A stretch of 64,000 bases of DNA from Penicillus capitatus (Eukaryota > Chlorophyta): assembly GCA_965649825.1 (NCBI GenBank), contig OZ287695.1:310001-374000 (forward strand), read 5' to 3'. A program made the translations under genes and the position numbers. The notes under the pieces were generated by a model. That model ran no database searches and was not told where the DNA came from. It saw nothing but the letters and a program-made list of their open reading frames with translations. Numbering within the stretch: position 1 is the stretch's first letter; every line of letters begins with the position of its first letter. Below, in pieces: positions 11,150-22,179 of the stretch.

Positions 11150-13420
11150 TTATCCTTCGGGAGACAGCAACTTTTCGAGAGCTGCCTTCGTTGCTTCGTC
11201 GCAGCTCGCCTGTTCACTTTGGCAACAGATTTCTGCAGGCGACTTCCCGTCTGTGTTCTTCGCCGTTTTGTCAACTCCGATTTCGACGAAAACCTGAAAA
11301 TCCGTCGACTCTCGCGTCTGATTCTTTGAGCGATGCTTTTTACTTCGGCCGAAGAAAGGTCTCCGCGATAGGCAGCCCAGTGCAACGGTGTGTTCCCTTC
11401 ACTGTCGGCCGTATTCGGATCTGCCGCGTTCTCGACAAGGACCTGAACACAGATCACGTTCCTATCTGTCTCGAGAAGCTGCAGCGAAGTTGACCTTGAC
11501 GGCATCGACGTTCCCTGTTGCGGAAGCCAGGTTTAGTGCCGTCCTGCCATCGTCGCTCAACAGATTGACGTCAGCACCGTAGTCCAGCAAAGCCTACGCA
11601 GCGACAGCGAAGTATTGAAGGACGGCGAAAGAGAGTCGAAGACAGTATTCAATTCGCATCAACTGCTTCCCACCTTCAAACACTTGAGCGCGTTCAGTGC
11701 CACTGCCCAGTGAAGCAGCGATGAGTGTTTGGACAGAAGAATGTCCGAGTCTTCATCCACCTGATCGACAATGGTGTTTACGGAAAAGCCATCTTCCAGA
11801 AGACGTCTGGCCTTCTCATCATCGTCTTCTTCGATGGCTTCGATCATTTCCTGTTTGTACAGAATCGAGACAATTTAGCTGTTGACTGCTTGATCTCACC
11901 TCACGTGTTCCTTCGAGTATGACAGCCTAAAGACACGAGAGAAGCGTCACAATACGAACAGCAATGGAGAGACTCGGCGTCCGTGGCAGACTTGAGAAAA
12001 GACAGCGTGAATCGATAAAACGAGTCCGATTCGGATGAAGGCGACGTCGAAAACGAGAAGATCAGATCCAATGAGAGACGTAGCCCAATGGAATGTGGAA
12101 TGTATAACTCACATGCGGTGTCTTCTTCGGCTCTGGTTTAGGTATCTTTATCTCTATTTTTCCTTGAATTCTGTCTATTACCCAGCTCCAGAAGAATGTT
12201 ATGTTTATATACACTGCCGGCAGTTCGGCGTTGCAGTTCTCCGGCCCGAAGGACGTGATACCAACCAGACTGTCCAGCTCGGGATCTCCGTCGGCAACAG
12301 AACCCAGAGGCGTGTCTGCCAATAGCAGCGGTCCTCCTGAGTCACCTGAAGAAACACACTTCTGATGGATGAAGATCCAGAAACGCATATCGCGGCGGTC
12401 GTGGTCTGCATCTTACCCTGACAGGTATCCATTTCGTAGAGACCTGCACAGATCATGTGATCTTTGATCGTAATGTCTTTGTCCCCGTCTGGTGACTCCC
12501 TCAACACCCGCTGGCAGTCATTCCTTGGGAGGTAGATCAGTTTATCTGCATAACGTAGAACGGAAGAAGGCTTTCCCTCTTCCGTGATTCCCCATCCTGC
12601 CGCTGTGAGATAGATCCCACGTGAAACACCGATGCTCTTCTCAGCGACCAAAGGACGTTTGAACTTGGCCTTCTTATTGAGCTTTATCAAACCGACGTCA
12701 AACCCATCCATTGTGTTTCCTGTCCAATAGTGATGTTTGATCACCTTCTTCGCTATAAACAGCTAACGACACAGAAGCAATTCTGTCAATGTCACCCAAT
12801 TCGGTCTTCGTCTGTACTTACGTTATCGCCATCACAAGCAGTACGCTTGTGAATCCCACAGCAGACAGCGTTGCCGCCGTCTGTTTTGATATCTTTATCC
12901 AAACAGTGAGCTGCCGTCAAAACCCATTTCGATCGAATGAGTGTCCCGCCGCACATGTGCTTTCTGTCTCCACGAGTGCGTATGCTACACATGTAAGGGA
13001 ACCTTTTCGTAGGAGCCTTGTGTCCTCCCTATCACCACATATTTCTGAAAAGCTTCGTTTTGGAACGCAATTGCAGACCACAATGTACGCTGTCATCTTA
13101 TTGTCAGCAGACTCCACTCGGTCAAGCTCGAGTCTGTCGAGCACGTCAGGAAGGAGGGAATTCAGAAAGCGTGTTTCGGGCTCCTGTGCAACAGGCCGAG
13201 CATGAAGGATCGGCATTTCAGACTCGGCGGCGGCGGAATATACCCGAACGTCTTGGTGCGGACGACCGTCCGAAGTATTGCGCCAGACCGCATCTAGGAT
13301 ACACAGCGCATCCGCCGTCTTCGAAAAGTTCACCGATGTAATGGCCTTACTCCAACTGCCGGTGCACGTGCGCGCTGTCAGGAAAAGCGTAAGCAGCGCG
13401 GTAAACCATGCGCATCTCAT
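11150..13420 (-). CDS. trypsin-like protease-ankyrin protein 1
   Basis: Exons 13420-13079, 13028-12822, 12744-12417, 12345-12113, 11926-11900, 11850-11674, 11593-11495, 11442-11344 and 11293-11150 keep one frame and give about 551 aa. The start MRCAWFTALLTLFLTARTC is a good signal peptide. A propeptide follows, then IVGGHKAPTKRFPYMCS, the mature N-terminus of an S1 serine protease, with the exon junction exactly at IV|GG. The catalytic triad is visible: LTAAHC (His), FDVGLIKL (Asp) and GDSGGP (Ser, built across an intron). A 27-nt linker exon then leads to an ankyrin region with a degenerate first repeat, two clear repeats and a C-terminal cap with paired cysteines. The residue before IVGG is Tyr, so activation by a trypsin-like enzyme is not expected. 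If the linker is not used, the protease would stop at 12062 and the ankyrin part would be a separate gene. Confidence 0.75.
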
Positions 13421-14074
13421 CTTATCGCTGCTGGAAATCGAACGGCAAAAACTCGAATGGATAACGCGTTGCCGCCGTAAGATTTTATCGACGTGGTACG
13501 ACGCGTTCGAACGGACTTACGCGGATGAAATGCAAACAATGCCGCGAAACAACATCCAATTCACAGTCGAACATTTGAAAGAGTGATGTAAGAGGAGAAC
13601 AACTCCTTGGCCAATGCCACGCACAAAGGGGGAGCCGTTTTCTGCGCGTCGTCGTTTCACTGGCAGCATCCCGATACGCCGCCATGATATCTGTCGATAT
13701 CTGGACGCCATGTAAATGCGTCCAGTAATGCATCGGCATCCAAACGCATGATTCGCACTGGGTTGTCGCTGGAAGTATTGAAGCCGTCGAGTCTTCTCTG
13801 TCGCAGGCGATTGTCGTGTATCTAGGCGTTCAAGTTCACGATATGCGCAACACTCCCGATCTCTGCTTTGGTCATGGTCGCATCGCCTGAAGCCCTGGAC
13901 TGGATCGTCAAGTGCGTAAACCATCGCAGTTGAATCCTCTTGTGTTGACCTCTAGATCGCAGAGGTCCTACGTCACGTATCGCTCGGTAGCGAAGCAGGT
14001 CTCGGGGAAGAAATTCCGCGAATACAAAGAAATCGCGCGGCGTCAGAGAGCACAGAAGCAGGCAGAGGCTCAGA
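13421..14074. other. intergenic, no gene recognised
   Basis: Probable shared upstream region of the divergent protease-ankyrin gene 1 (-) and the SDR gene (+). Open frames on both strands are short and mutually shadowing. Confidence 0.45.
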
Positions 14075-15011
14075 ATGGCGGCCAAAACCAAGTGTCTTGT
14101 TACAGGTCACTCTCTATCACTCATCGACATTGCCACCTGCCGACGGTCGACAGGTGGATGTGGCTTCGTGGGGAGACGTTTGGTGAAAGAGATGGTCGAT
14201 AGTGGACGCTATGATGTGACTGTCTTCGATCTCAATCCTCCACAACAGAGTGATCCATTACCAGATGATGTGACGTTTGTGCGGGGCGATCTGACACGGC
14301 CAGAGCAAGCAGCCAATGGCATCAAAGGTGCTGGATGCCTCGACTCTGCCGCTCCTTATCACGAATGCGCCCTGTCAGGCGTCAAGATCGTGTTTCACGT
14401 GGCCACGGCGGCACCGACGTCTGAGAATGCATTGAGTGAGGATCTGATGCGACGTGTGAACATTGATGGGACGCAGTACGTCATCGATGCCTGCGTGCAG
14501 CAGCAGATGGAGAAACTGATCTACACTTCCACCGTATCGGTCGCCTTCGACGGAACAGATGTCCTCGACAAGAGCGAGGAAGAGTTGGGCTATGCCTCTC
14601 CCCCCATCGATCACGACACGTCCACCAAAGTACCACCGCCACTCATCTGCAGATCAAATAGATCAATTGAGGATGGAGTGTGAGATGCAGGCAATTGGAG
14701 AGCAGATGGTGTTGGCTGCCAATGGTCGTGGAGGTCATCTAGCCACCTGCGCTCTGAGACCGAGCGCGATCTTCGGCGAGGGAGGTGCTTTGCTGCTACC
14801 AACGTTGGTCAAACGTGCCAAGCAGGGGAAAATGAAAGGGAGGGCTTGGACCACGTCGATGATGGTCTCACAGTGGACAGCTGTCATGCTGTACATGATT
14901 GGAAGCGGCGAGAACATCCAATGCAGCTCAGGCACATTGAACAACGATCTCTCAAGCTTAGACAGTCCTGCAGTATTGCAAGCCTCGTTATGGACATCCA
15001 AAGCCATATGA
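14075..15011 (+). pseudogene. 3-beta-HSD/epimerase-like SDR, degenerate
   Basis: Exons 14075-14105, 14154-14327, 14379-14629 and 14691-15011 give about 258 aa of the extended short-chain dehydrogenase fold, closest in style to 3-beta-hydroxysteroid or sterol-4-carboxylate dehydrogenases. The NAD-binding motif VTGGCGFVGRR is formed across intron 1. VFHVATAAPTSE, NIDGTQYVIDAC and STVSVAFDGTDV follow, then CALRPSAIFGEGG. Two things look wrong. The YxxxK catalytic position reads PPIDHDTSTK, with Asp where Tyr is expected. The C-terminal substrate-binding part (normally a TYVDNV-type motif) is missing, the protein ending about 100 residues early in sequence that no longer resembles the family. It may be a pseudogene, or a protein kept for NAD binding only. 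Confidence 0.6.
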
Positions 15012-15552
15012 TGATATAGCCCTGTAATGCCCTTTGCTTCCAAAGCATCTAAACCGCGGCAGAGTCGCGCATTCATACCGCGTGCGTTTAAGACAGTCAA
15101 CTTAACAAGGAATAATTCGCTAGTTGTCGACGCGTGTAGGCCCGACCACATTCGATTGTTGTAAATGTTAGTAACGAATTCCTGAACTTAGACATCTTGT
15201 CAAACTGTCATGCACATGTGAAAGATCGGCAGTCCATACGGTTTAGACCATCAGACCCCAGAATATATCCCGTCCAGAAATGAAGAATATACGCGGAGAT
15301 CAAACTTTAACACTAGGATTGATTCAGAAAAAGATTCTCTCTTGTCTTCCGCAACACGTTAGTGTTACGAACGACGGCTCTCTCAGACACTCAGACAAAA
15401 ATGAAATCGACGAGGGTCGATCCATATCAATAGACGTGTGTTGAGGGACACATACACGCCTCAACGGCGCAGCATCCCTCGAAAATAGATCCGGACATTG
15501 GATAAGCAGGGAAAGCGTTATGGATGAATCTCTTGAGGTACGGGAGGTGGGG
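15012..15552. other. intergenic, no gene recognised
   Basis: AT-rich sequence between the end of the SDR gene and the 3' end of the ATP/ADP translocase gene. I looked for the missing SDR C-terminus here and did not find it. Confidence 0.5.
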
Positions 15553-17747
15553 TCAGGTGGTCACAGGATGGGAGGGAAGATCTTCGGTTGGGTAGTTGTC
15601 GAGCTCGGAAGGCGAATGGAAGTCTACCACGGAAGATCCAACGCTCTCCCGGTCCTCCTCCCACGGAACCAATTCTTGACTTAACGGTACACCTTCTTCA
15701 TCTTCGTCCTCGTCTTCTTCTTCTTCCGATTCGATGTTCTGGAGCGGGACGCTCTTCAACTCTTGCTTCGTTTCTTCGTTTTCGTTTTTCTCTTCTGTAA
15801 AGCGGGCAAGCGTTTTGACGGCGCTGTTCCATCCGTTCATCATAAACATGTACACGCCAAACATAACGGGCGTGATAAAGAGTAGATGTCCGCCTGACAA
15901 GACCAGCAACACCTACGGTTCCATCACAGAGGGTCATGATTGGGTGTCCTTTGCTGAGGTAAGGTACCTGTTGAAGAACACTGCCTCCCGATTTTCCAAG
16001 ATGTGCACCGACGACGTCGACCGCCGCTTTTCCTTTGGTGCGCTGCGATTCGTCCATCTTAATATAGACGATTTCTTCAGAAGGTTTGAAGAGCGAGAAT
16101 TTTGTTCCCCTGGAGAGAACAAAGAGAAAAGCGCCGCCCATAACGGTAATGGGCAAGAGTTGTTGAGCGAGATGGGTCATCCCAAGCCTGCCAAAAATGT
16201 GGAAGGCCGAGCACATGGCAAAGAATGCACACCCACCGATGGTCATCAGAGTGGGTGTTAAACTGGCGACGCCTTTCCATCCGATTTTGTTGAAAAGAAT
16301 GGGTGAGAGGAACATCATAGCTCCTGTCAACAGGCCCACTGCCGTGGCAACATCTCCCATGAAGGCGGAGAAAGCAGCCGGTGTCGGACATGCGAGTTTC
16401 AGGTGGCTCTTCCATACAAACTCCATCAACGTCACAGACAACGCCTGTGCGATGGTCATGATGCCGAGACTCTTCACGATGGGACTCTTGCGGAGGGTAT
16501 TGAGAGAATCGGCAAACGTGAGCTTCTTTTTCTCCGCCTTCTTTGCAGCTTTCTCCGGCAGTTTAGGCGTGCTTGATGTGACGCGCCTGCTCTTTACTGG
16601 CGCTGTCGCTTTTACAGTAATCAAAGGCAGATTTCCCAGATTCGGTGCCTTGACGTTTCTGAACTCGGCTCGAAGGATTTTGCCCTTTCCTGTAAAGGGA
16701 TCGTGGGAGGACACGGGTTTGTTATGAATCGGTCTGGGCATTCGAAGGCCTCTGCATACACCAATGACCTTTGATTGACGATGAAACGCTCGAATCTCGT
16801 GTGATCTCAATTCTTTCCGCCGACGTTTTCCTCCAGCTCTCTTAATACGTGGTGTCTGCACAGTGTGTTCGTTCGTGTGTTTCTGCTTCGGTGTTGTCTT
16901 CGATGATGTTGACTCTGTTTTCTTTTTCATTCGTTCCGCACGGTTTGCGATAAAATGGTGGATTCCCATAGCCACCAACATACACCCGACCATCTGGAAA
17001 AGCAGCAACTGAAAACGCATGCCGAAGCCTGCTGCATTTCCGACGGAGTAGAGCTTCAAGACAACGCCGCCCAGTGTTTGGGCAATGTTGGCGCCGATGC
17101 CCATGAGAGGGTAGAGAATTGGAGCCTGCTTGGAAGACGTGATGTCATTGGCGAAGCCCCAAAACAACAGACTGAGACCCATATCTCCCCACATCTCAGC
17201 CAGGCAATAGAAAAAAGAGAACGTCCAATTGCGCACCATACCGACGGCACCGTTCAATCCACTCGGTAAAAACTGAACACCAGTACACGCGTCAGTCCAT
17301 TGCCGATAGCATGCGTGCGGTGCGTACCTTGGCCAATTTCTCGGCAACGCCAGGCAAATGGAGTGCTTCGTGATTGGGAAAGAGGCAGAGAGCAAAGACT
17401 AAATTCAATGCGGCAAATATGCCGACGGTTATGGTGAAGAGCTTTTTGTGTGAGATAAAGTGCGAAGCATACGCATATAAAAACGTAGCTCCGATTGTGA
17501 GAGGAAAGGCGGCGTAGACCGTAAGAAACGGCATCACTCCGGCTCCTCCTCCCGGTGCCGTAATCACCAGAGACATCGACAGATTGCTGACGATGGTATT
17601 CACAAATGCCATTACGAAGAAGAGGGACCCCATTGGCAAGAATGTCTTCCATTCTCCGGACTGAACTCCCAGCTTTTCAGCGAGCTGCATCAAGAAGTTC
17701 TTAGGCTTAGGGAGTGCCGATGTCAGGTTCTCTAATTTTTTCGTCAT
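15553..17747 (-). CDS. TLC-family ATP/ADP translocase
   Basis: Exons 17747-17328, 17272-15968 and 15912-15553 give about 694 aa. This is a nucleotide transporter of the TLC/NTT family, the type found in plastid envelopes, Rickettsia/Chlamydia and some intracellular eukaryotic parasites, normally exchanging ATP for ADP (plus phosphate). Family hallmarks are EMWGDMGLSLLFWGFANDIT, ILYPLMGIGANIAQT and KGKAAVDVVGAHLGKSGG. About 11-12 hydrophobic segments can be counted. Between the two halves lies an unusually long, Lys/Arg-rich loop of about 140 residues, and the C-terminus is a strongly acidic tail rich in Glu and Asp. Start ATG 17747 follows an in-frame upstream stretch that may be untranslated; no clear plastid transit peptide is seen, so a plasma-membrane or parasite-surface location is possible. 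Confidence 0.9.
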
Positions 17748-18769
17748 GCCTCCGGCTGGACTTGGTTGCGCAATGCAAGACGTGGGTGATGTGTGACGTT
17801 TGCGTCCCGGGAGACGCCCCGACCCCAATCCTGTTGACAGCCGCCGTCGACAAGAGCGCCGACTTACATGACCTAGTGGCGTACCTATTGGGTGAGCAGC
17901 CCCGTTGTGGAGAGAGCGGGACGGCCCAGGGACATGTCGTCTAAGAGGAATTCTTTGAGGGTGCACTGGGCGACGATGCCTAAACAAGTCAAACGTTTTC
18001 AGCAGAAACAAACGAGAGGGCGCGTCCAGTCGTTAACGCATACACGATGCGATCCGACAACGCGATGGCGGCGGGAGATGCATGAGGAATGTGCCGCACA
18101 GAATGGCGAGGCAGGGATCGTCACATGGTGGATGTTTCTTACCTGTATGTCTTGAGACGTAATTGCGAGCTTCCTAGGCCGCGTATGTTGTGCAGGCTGG
18201 TTGGCATAGCCATTGGAATGCGTGAAAGACGGGAACGTTGGTGGAAGTCGACAGTTTTGTTAAACGGAGAGGAGCGCCGCAGAAACGCAAAACAGAATAG
18301 CGTTGGCGCAGTTTGCTGAAGGAAAACGCACAAGGGAATTGTTCACAGAATATACCGAAACAGTTGGTCTTCGCGAACCCGAATCGCCAAGACCACGAAA
18401 CGTAGATGCGCAGAACCGTCGTTCTGGCAAATGGAATATCCGCTGCATTATCTGCCATGCCTCCAACACGTCGTTAAGGCACCGTCGACACATGACTGCT
18501 ATCACCTAACGAACTCCCGCAGCAGAGAGCCACGAAAGAGCGACGACCACCACGACCGACGCCATCTCCTCCTTCAGCAGCGGGCGGTCCCATCGGAAAT
18601 GAAAAAATCTATTCATGGAATGCCGATCGGTTTGGGGACTGTCCCACAGGGATGGGCCGGTGGTTCAGTTAGGGCTTTTCGTTTGGGAAGGGGTAGAGAA
18701 ATGGTAGGCGCTCTTTGAGAAGATGTTCGTTCGTTCAGGTATTGGTGGAAGGGAACGGACCGTTGAGAG
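17748..18769. other. intergenic, possible short exons
   Basis: A short minus-strand open segment near 17975-17885 follows a plausible acceptor (ttgtttag) and reads IVAQCTLKEFLLDD, but it ends in a stop and could not be joined to the translocase. The rest of the stretch shows nothing recognisable. Confidence 0.35.
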
Positions 18770-20218
18770 ATGTTGGCGAGCACCTTCGGTTCCAATTCCG
18801 CCGTCCTATTAGAGTATTTAGTCCGTTGGATTTCTATTCGTTATCTGCTTTCGTTGTCGTCCTTGTCGTGTTTCATACCTTTCCTTCATTCACGCCTAAC
18901 GAGCTGCGAACTATATTTGGATGATATGCTGCTTCGATTACTAAGCGCACGAACACATCCTGACAGCACAAATCGCAGGGGCTTGTTTGTGCTATTCAAA
19001 CGCGTTTGCGAGAATTTGGGAGACTTGTCGACAAAAATGGAAAAGAAATGCAAATCGCCGCCTTCGTGGGCGCACCGTTCGTCGCCTGCGGATTTTTTTA
19101 CCGAGAAAACCGCGGATATTTTTGCAGACTGCCCTCCAGAAGAAGATGCCGCCACAGCCGCCACACGTGTCGTCACGCGCCGCACTCAATCGAAGTCGAC
19201 ACGACTGTTGAAGAGAATGAAGAGTGCTGGGTCAGTGAAGCGATCAGGACGCCTCGATAGCTCTAGAAACTCGAGCCACAGTCCAATGCAGGGTGTTGGA
19301 CGCGAAGGTCCTTCGGAGCTCGAAGAGACGTCCTTCGTTGCGGCCAGAAGCGAATCGGTGCTGTCCACAGCGCCGGTTCTGTGCCCACCCGTCCCGGCCG
19401 AATGGGAAATGTCACATCACAGGAAATACGCACAGAAGAGCGATGACTTCTCGGAGAGCTCATTTGCCCCAACAAATTCCTACGCTGACAACAGCGGCCA
19501 AGAAATCACGTCCCCTGATGAACTCGACAGTACAAATGATGATGATTTGAACAAGATGCACCACAAGACTGTGCACCCTCGCTTATCAGCAGCAGCATCC
19601 GCTCGTGAACCGGATGGTCCTTCTGATACAAGCTTCGCAGCCCGTACCGATGCTCATGCAGGTTATTTTTATGAGTTATGCAAACTGCCGTCTCTAGAGA
19701 AGCTGTTTGATTATTCCACGGCCTCGCAGACATCGTTCACCGAAGATGCGATCTTCACAACGCAGCAGTCCTTCGGTGATCCGTCCGTAGACCAGCAGAC
19801 GTCCAATCAATATCAGATAGGCATCGCTCCACGGGGGAGCTCAACAACAAAGGATGGCCGCCGCAAGCGGTCGATCCTGATCAGTGGGGAGATTCACTTC
19901 TGCCCAGAGGAAGGCATTCTGACCAGAGAGCCAAACTGCAGCGTTCAAGCTCCTGCAAGAGATTCCCAAGACTACAAGAGCACACGACTGGAATTCAAAA
20001 ACGCGTCGAACGAGAAAACGACGCTCACGCAGCGGATGCTTCTCTGGGGAGAACGTGTCTTGCGCAAGAGGCCATCGAGAAAAACATTTCCGCGGAGGCA
20101 GCAGGCCACGGAGCCTAAGAGGCTTGTACAGTGGAAGTCGTTGGGCGGTTGCCTCAGGCGACCACACATCTCCAATGCCTCCACTCAGGCATCTCCGGCA
20201 TCTGTCCTGGCGACATGA
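18770..20218 (+). CDS. hypothetical disordered protein
   Basis: A single open frame of 482 codons with a believable start. I do not recognise a domain. The first ~50 residues contain a hydrophobic stretch (FGSNSAVLLEYLVRWIS, then LLSLSSLSCFIPFL) that could be a membrane anchor if the first ATG is used; an internal start at MEKKCKSPPSW would give a soluble protein. The remainder is rich in Ser, Thr, Arg, Glu and Asp with no regular hydrophobic pattern, as in intrinsically disordered proteins, and ends in a basic stretch around RKRPSRKTFPRRQQ. The antisense frames are shorter and broken, which supports coding on this strand. Confidence 0.55.
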   Translation: MLASTFGSNSAVLLEYLVRWISIRYLLSLSSLSCFIPFLHSRLTSCELYLDDMLLRLLSARTHPDSTNRRGLFVLFKRVCENLGDLSTKMEKKCKSPPSWAHRSSPADFFTEKTADIFADCPPEEDAATAATRVVTRRTQSKSTRLLKRMKSAGSVKRSGRLDSSRNSSHSPMQGVGREGPSELEETSFVAARSESVLSTAPVLCPPVPAEWEMSHHRKYAQKSDDFSESSFAPTNSYADNSGQEITSPDELDSTNDDDLNKMHHKTVHPRLSAAASAREPDGPSDTSFAARTDAHAGYFYELCKLPSLEKLFDYSTASQTSFTEDAIFTTQQSFGDPSVDQQTSNQYQIGIAPRGSSTTKDGRRKRSILISGEIHFCPEEGILTREPNCSVQAPARDSQDYKSTRLEFKNASNEKTTLTQRMLLWGERVLRKRPSRKTFPRRQQATEPKRLVQWKSLGGCLRRPHISNASTQASPASVLAT

Positions 20219-21303
20219 AGTCGCATCGATGAGCGACGCCGATGTTCGATTGCTTTTGAAAATGAATTACTGTCTTTTTCTATTGATCGATCGGTCCAAG
20301 TGCTTTCACTCCGCTGCATTTCCTGTCCTTTCACCTAGGCTCAAGTGCAGGCACTCCGTCAGCCATCAGTATGTTTGTTATATGGAATTCATTTCTATAC
20401 AGACGATTGTTTCCATTGCGGGCCTCTATGTCGCTATTAGAAGCATCCCTTAGCTCACAACACACAAACAGGGTAGTGTTTTGTTTTGACTGGACTTAGA
20501 TCTTTGCCAGATGAACAAGATCGATTCTCGGTACGAGATGACGGGTAGTAACCGTTTTTAGTTCATGAAATGCAAGACATGGTATATGCTTTTTGAGCTC
20601 CGTACTCTGCCGGAGATCAGCGGCGGTCGAGTCGGAAGCACGGCACTGTTGTCGATGATAACACCCACGATTGTTTCACTGTATTCTGAGTAGCGCTGGA
20701 GCAGGAAGTTATGTGCATTGGTTTCAACTCGACAGATGCGGCAGAGAGGGCCTCTATCTAGACGGCACGATTCGCCATGACGATGATGATCATTTTCGAA
20801 CATCGACGTGCGTTCGTTCGCTCTATGGGGAACGGGTGACCAAAGGTGAATCGTAGCTCTCTTTTTCTGAGAGATCGGGCAAAACTAGCTGTCGGCTATT
20901 GGTTTTTTCACTCCATTTGTTGATATCTCAAATGTTTTGCGACACCTCCTTACTTGCTAAACCTGTTCTTGTTCGTTTATGCAGTTGACAAGTCAATCTG
21001 TTCACTTATTTCCAGCTTCCTGGTTAAATCTTGGCGGCGCGTTGCATGCTGGCATGAACAACTGTCACATCAAGGCAGCCCAGCCGCCAGCGTACGGACA
21101 TACATGTGTATAACTTGATCGTTGACCTATCAATGGTGAACCTTGCGATCATGTTGTCCTCGTCGACCTTTTCGAAAACATCCTTTCTCCTCGCGCCTCG
21201 CTGCCAACCGCAACGCTCTCTTCTGACAACATCGCATCCACAACTGCGTCTCCGTGACGTCACGCATTCGCGTTGGAATCATTCGCGACGTGTGGGTCCT
21301 TCG
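20219..21303. other. intergenic, no gene recognised
   Basis: Only short open frames of no family resemblance. Likely 3' region of the preceding gene and upstream region of the Usp gene. Confidence 0.5.
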
Positions 21304-22033
21304 ATGAGTGCCACGCCGCCAACGGACACAGCGATGACGCCGGCGAAAAACGACACGGGCAAGGCATCACGCGTCGTCGTTGTGGCTGTCGATGAAACGG
21401 AAGTAACGCACTCTATGTCGTCCTCCTTCCCACCACTGACCGTCTTCTGATTCAGGACTCTGTCAAGGCCCTCAAGTGGACACTAGACCAATTCTATCGG
21501 ACAGGTGGCGCTGGTGACCGATGACGCGTGACTAGAGTGAGATGTCGGTGCTGCAGGGGACGCTGTGCATCTGCTGCATGTGATTCCGTACGTACATCAG
21601 CAAGTCTTGACGTCGACGGTATACTACACGCCGCCGGTTTTGGATCCGGAAGTGACGGAGCAGTTGGTGAGGATGTGACATCTCACTCTTCTCAACGCAG
21701 TGTCTCACTCTTTAGTACCTCAATGCCGAAGAAGTGGTAAACGAAAAGTTCATACCCGTGATGAAAGAGTACGGTGTCGAGTACCAAGTAGATATGGTCA
21801 AGGAGAAAGGATCCGAGACCATCGGTGAGGCCACACTGCTCATCGTATATGGGTAGAAAGAGTGAGATGTGTGACCAGGCGATGCGGTGTGCCATTTTGC
21901 GGCGGATCTGAACGCGTGTGCCGTGGTCGTGGCCTCGCACAAGAAGCATTGGCTTCAGGCGTGGCTCATGGGATCCAGCAGTCAAGAAATTGCCGGCAAA
22001 GCGCCGATTCCCGTTATCGTCTACCATGGATGA
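21304..22033 (+). CDS. universal stress protein (Usp) domain protein
   Basis: Five exons (21304-21402, 21456-21504, 21557-21666, 21716-21824, 21879-22033) join in phase to give 173 aa. The protein is a single UspA-like alpha/beta fold: an initial beta strand with acidic residue VVVVAVDETE, the helix DSVKALKWTLDQFYRTGD, the second strand VHLLHVIPYV, and a C-terminal nucleotide-loop region WLMGSSSQEIAGKAPIPVIVYHG, close to the G-2X-G-9X-G(S/T) ATP-binding signature. Usp proteins bind ATP or AMP and act in stress responses. Introns are 49-54 nt. The gene ends 147 bp from the 3' end of the convergent methyltransferase gene. Confidence 0.85.
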
Positions 22034-22179
22034 TCGAAAGGAGGATACACGTGGCGGCGCGTTTTATTGAGACGGACGATTGGACATCCACTCTCTCAAT
22101 TTTTGCATGAGCTGACTCAACATGCTGCATTCAGCATTTCTAAACTGATCCAACGAACGAATAAACATTATGCCGATCT

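Noticed and set aside
14735-15151. Clean minus-strand frame of 139 codons
   Set aside because: It is antisense to the SDR last exon and shows no family motif; the plus strand has splice-restored NAD-binding motifs.
17885-18011. N-terminal extension of the ATP/ADP translocase as a transit peptide
   Set aside because: The frame upstream of ATG 17747 has no ATG start, is basic and low in conservation, and could not be joined to an upstream exon.
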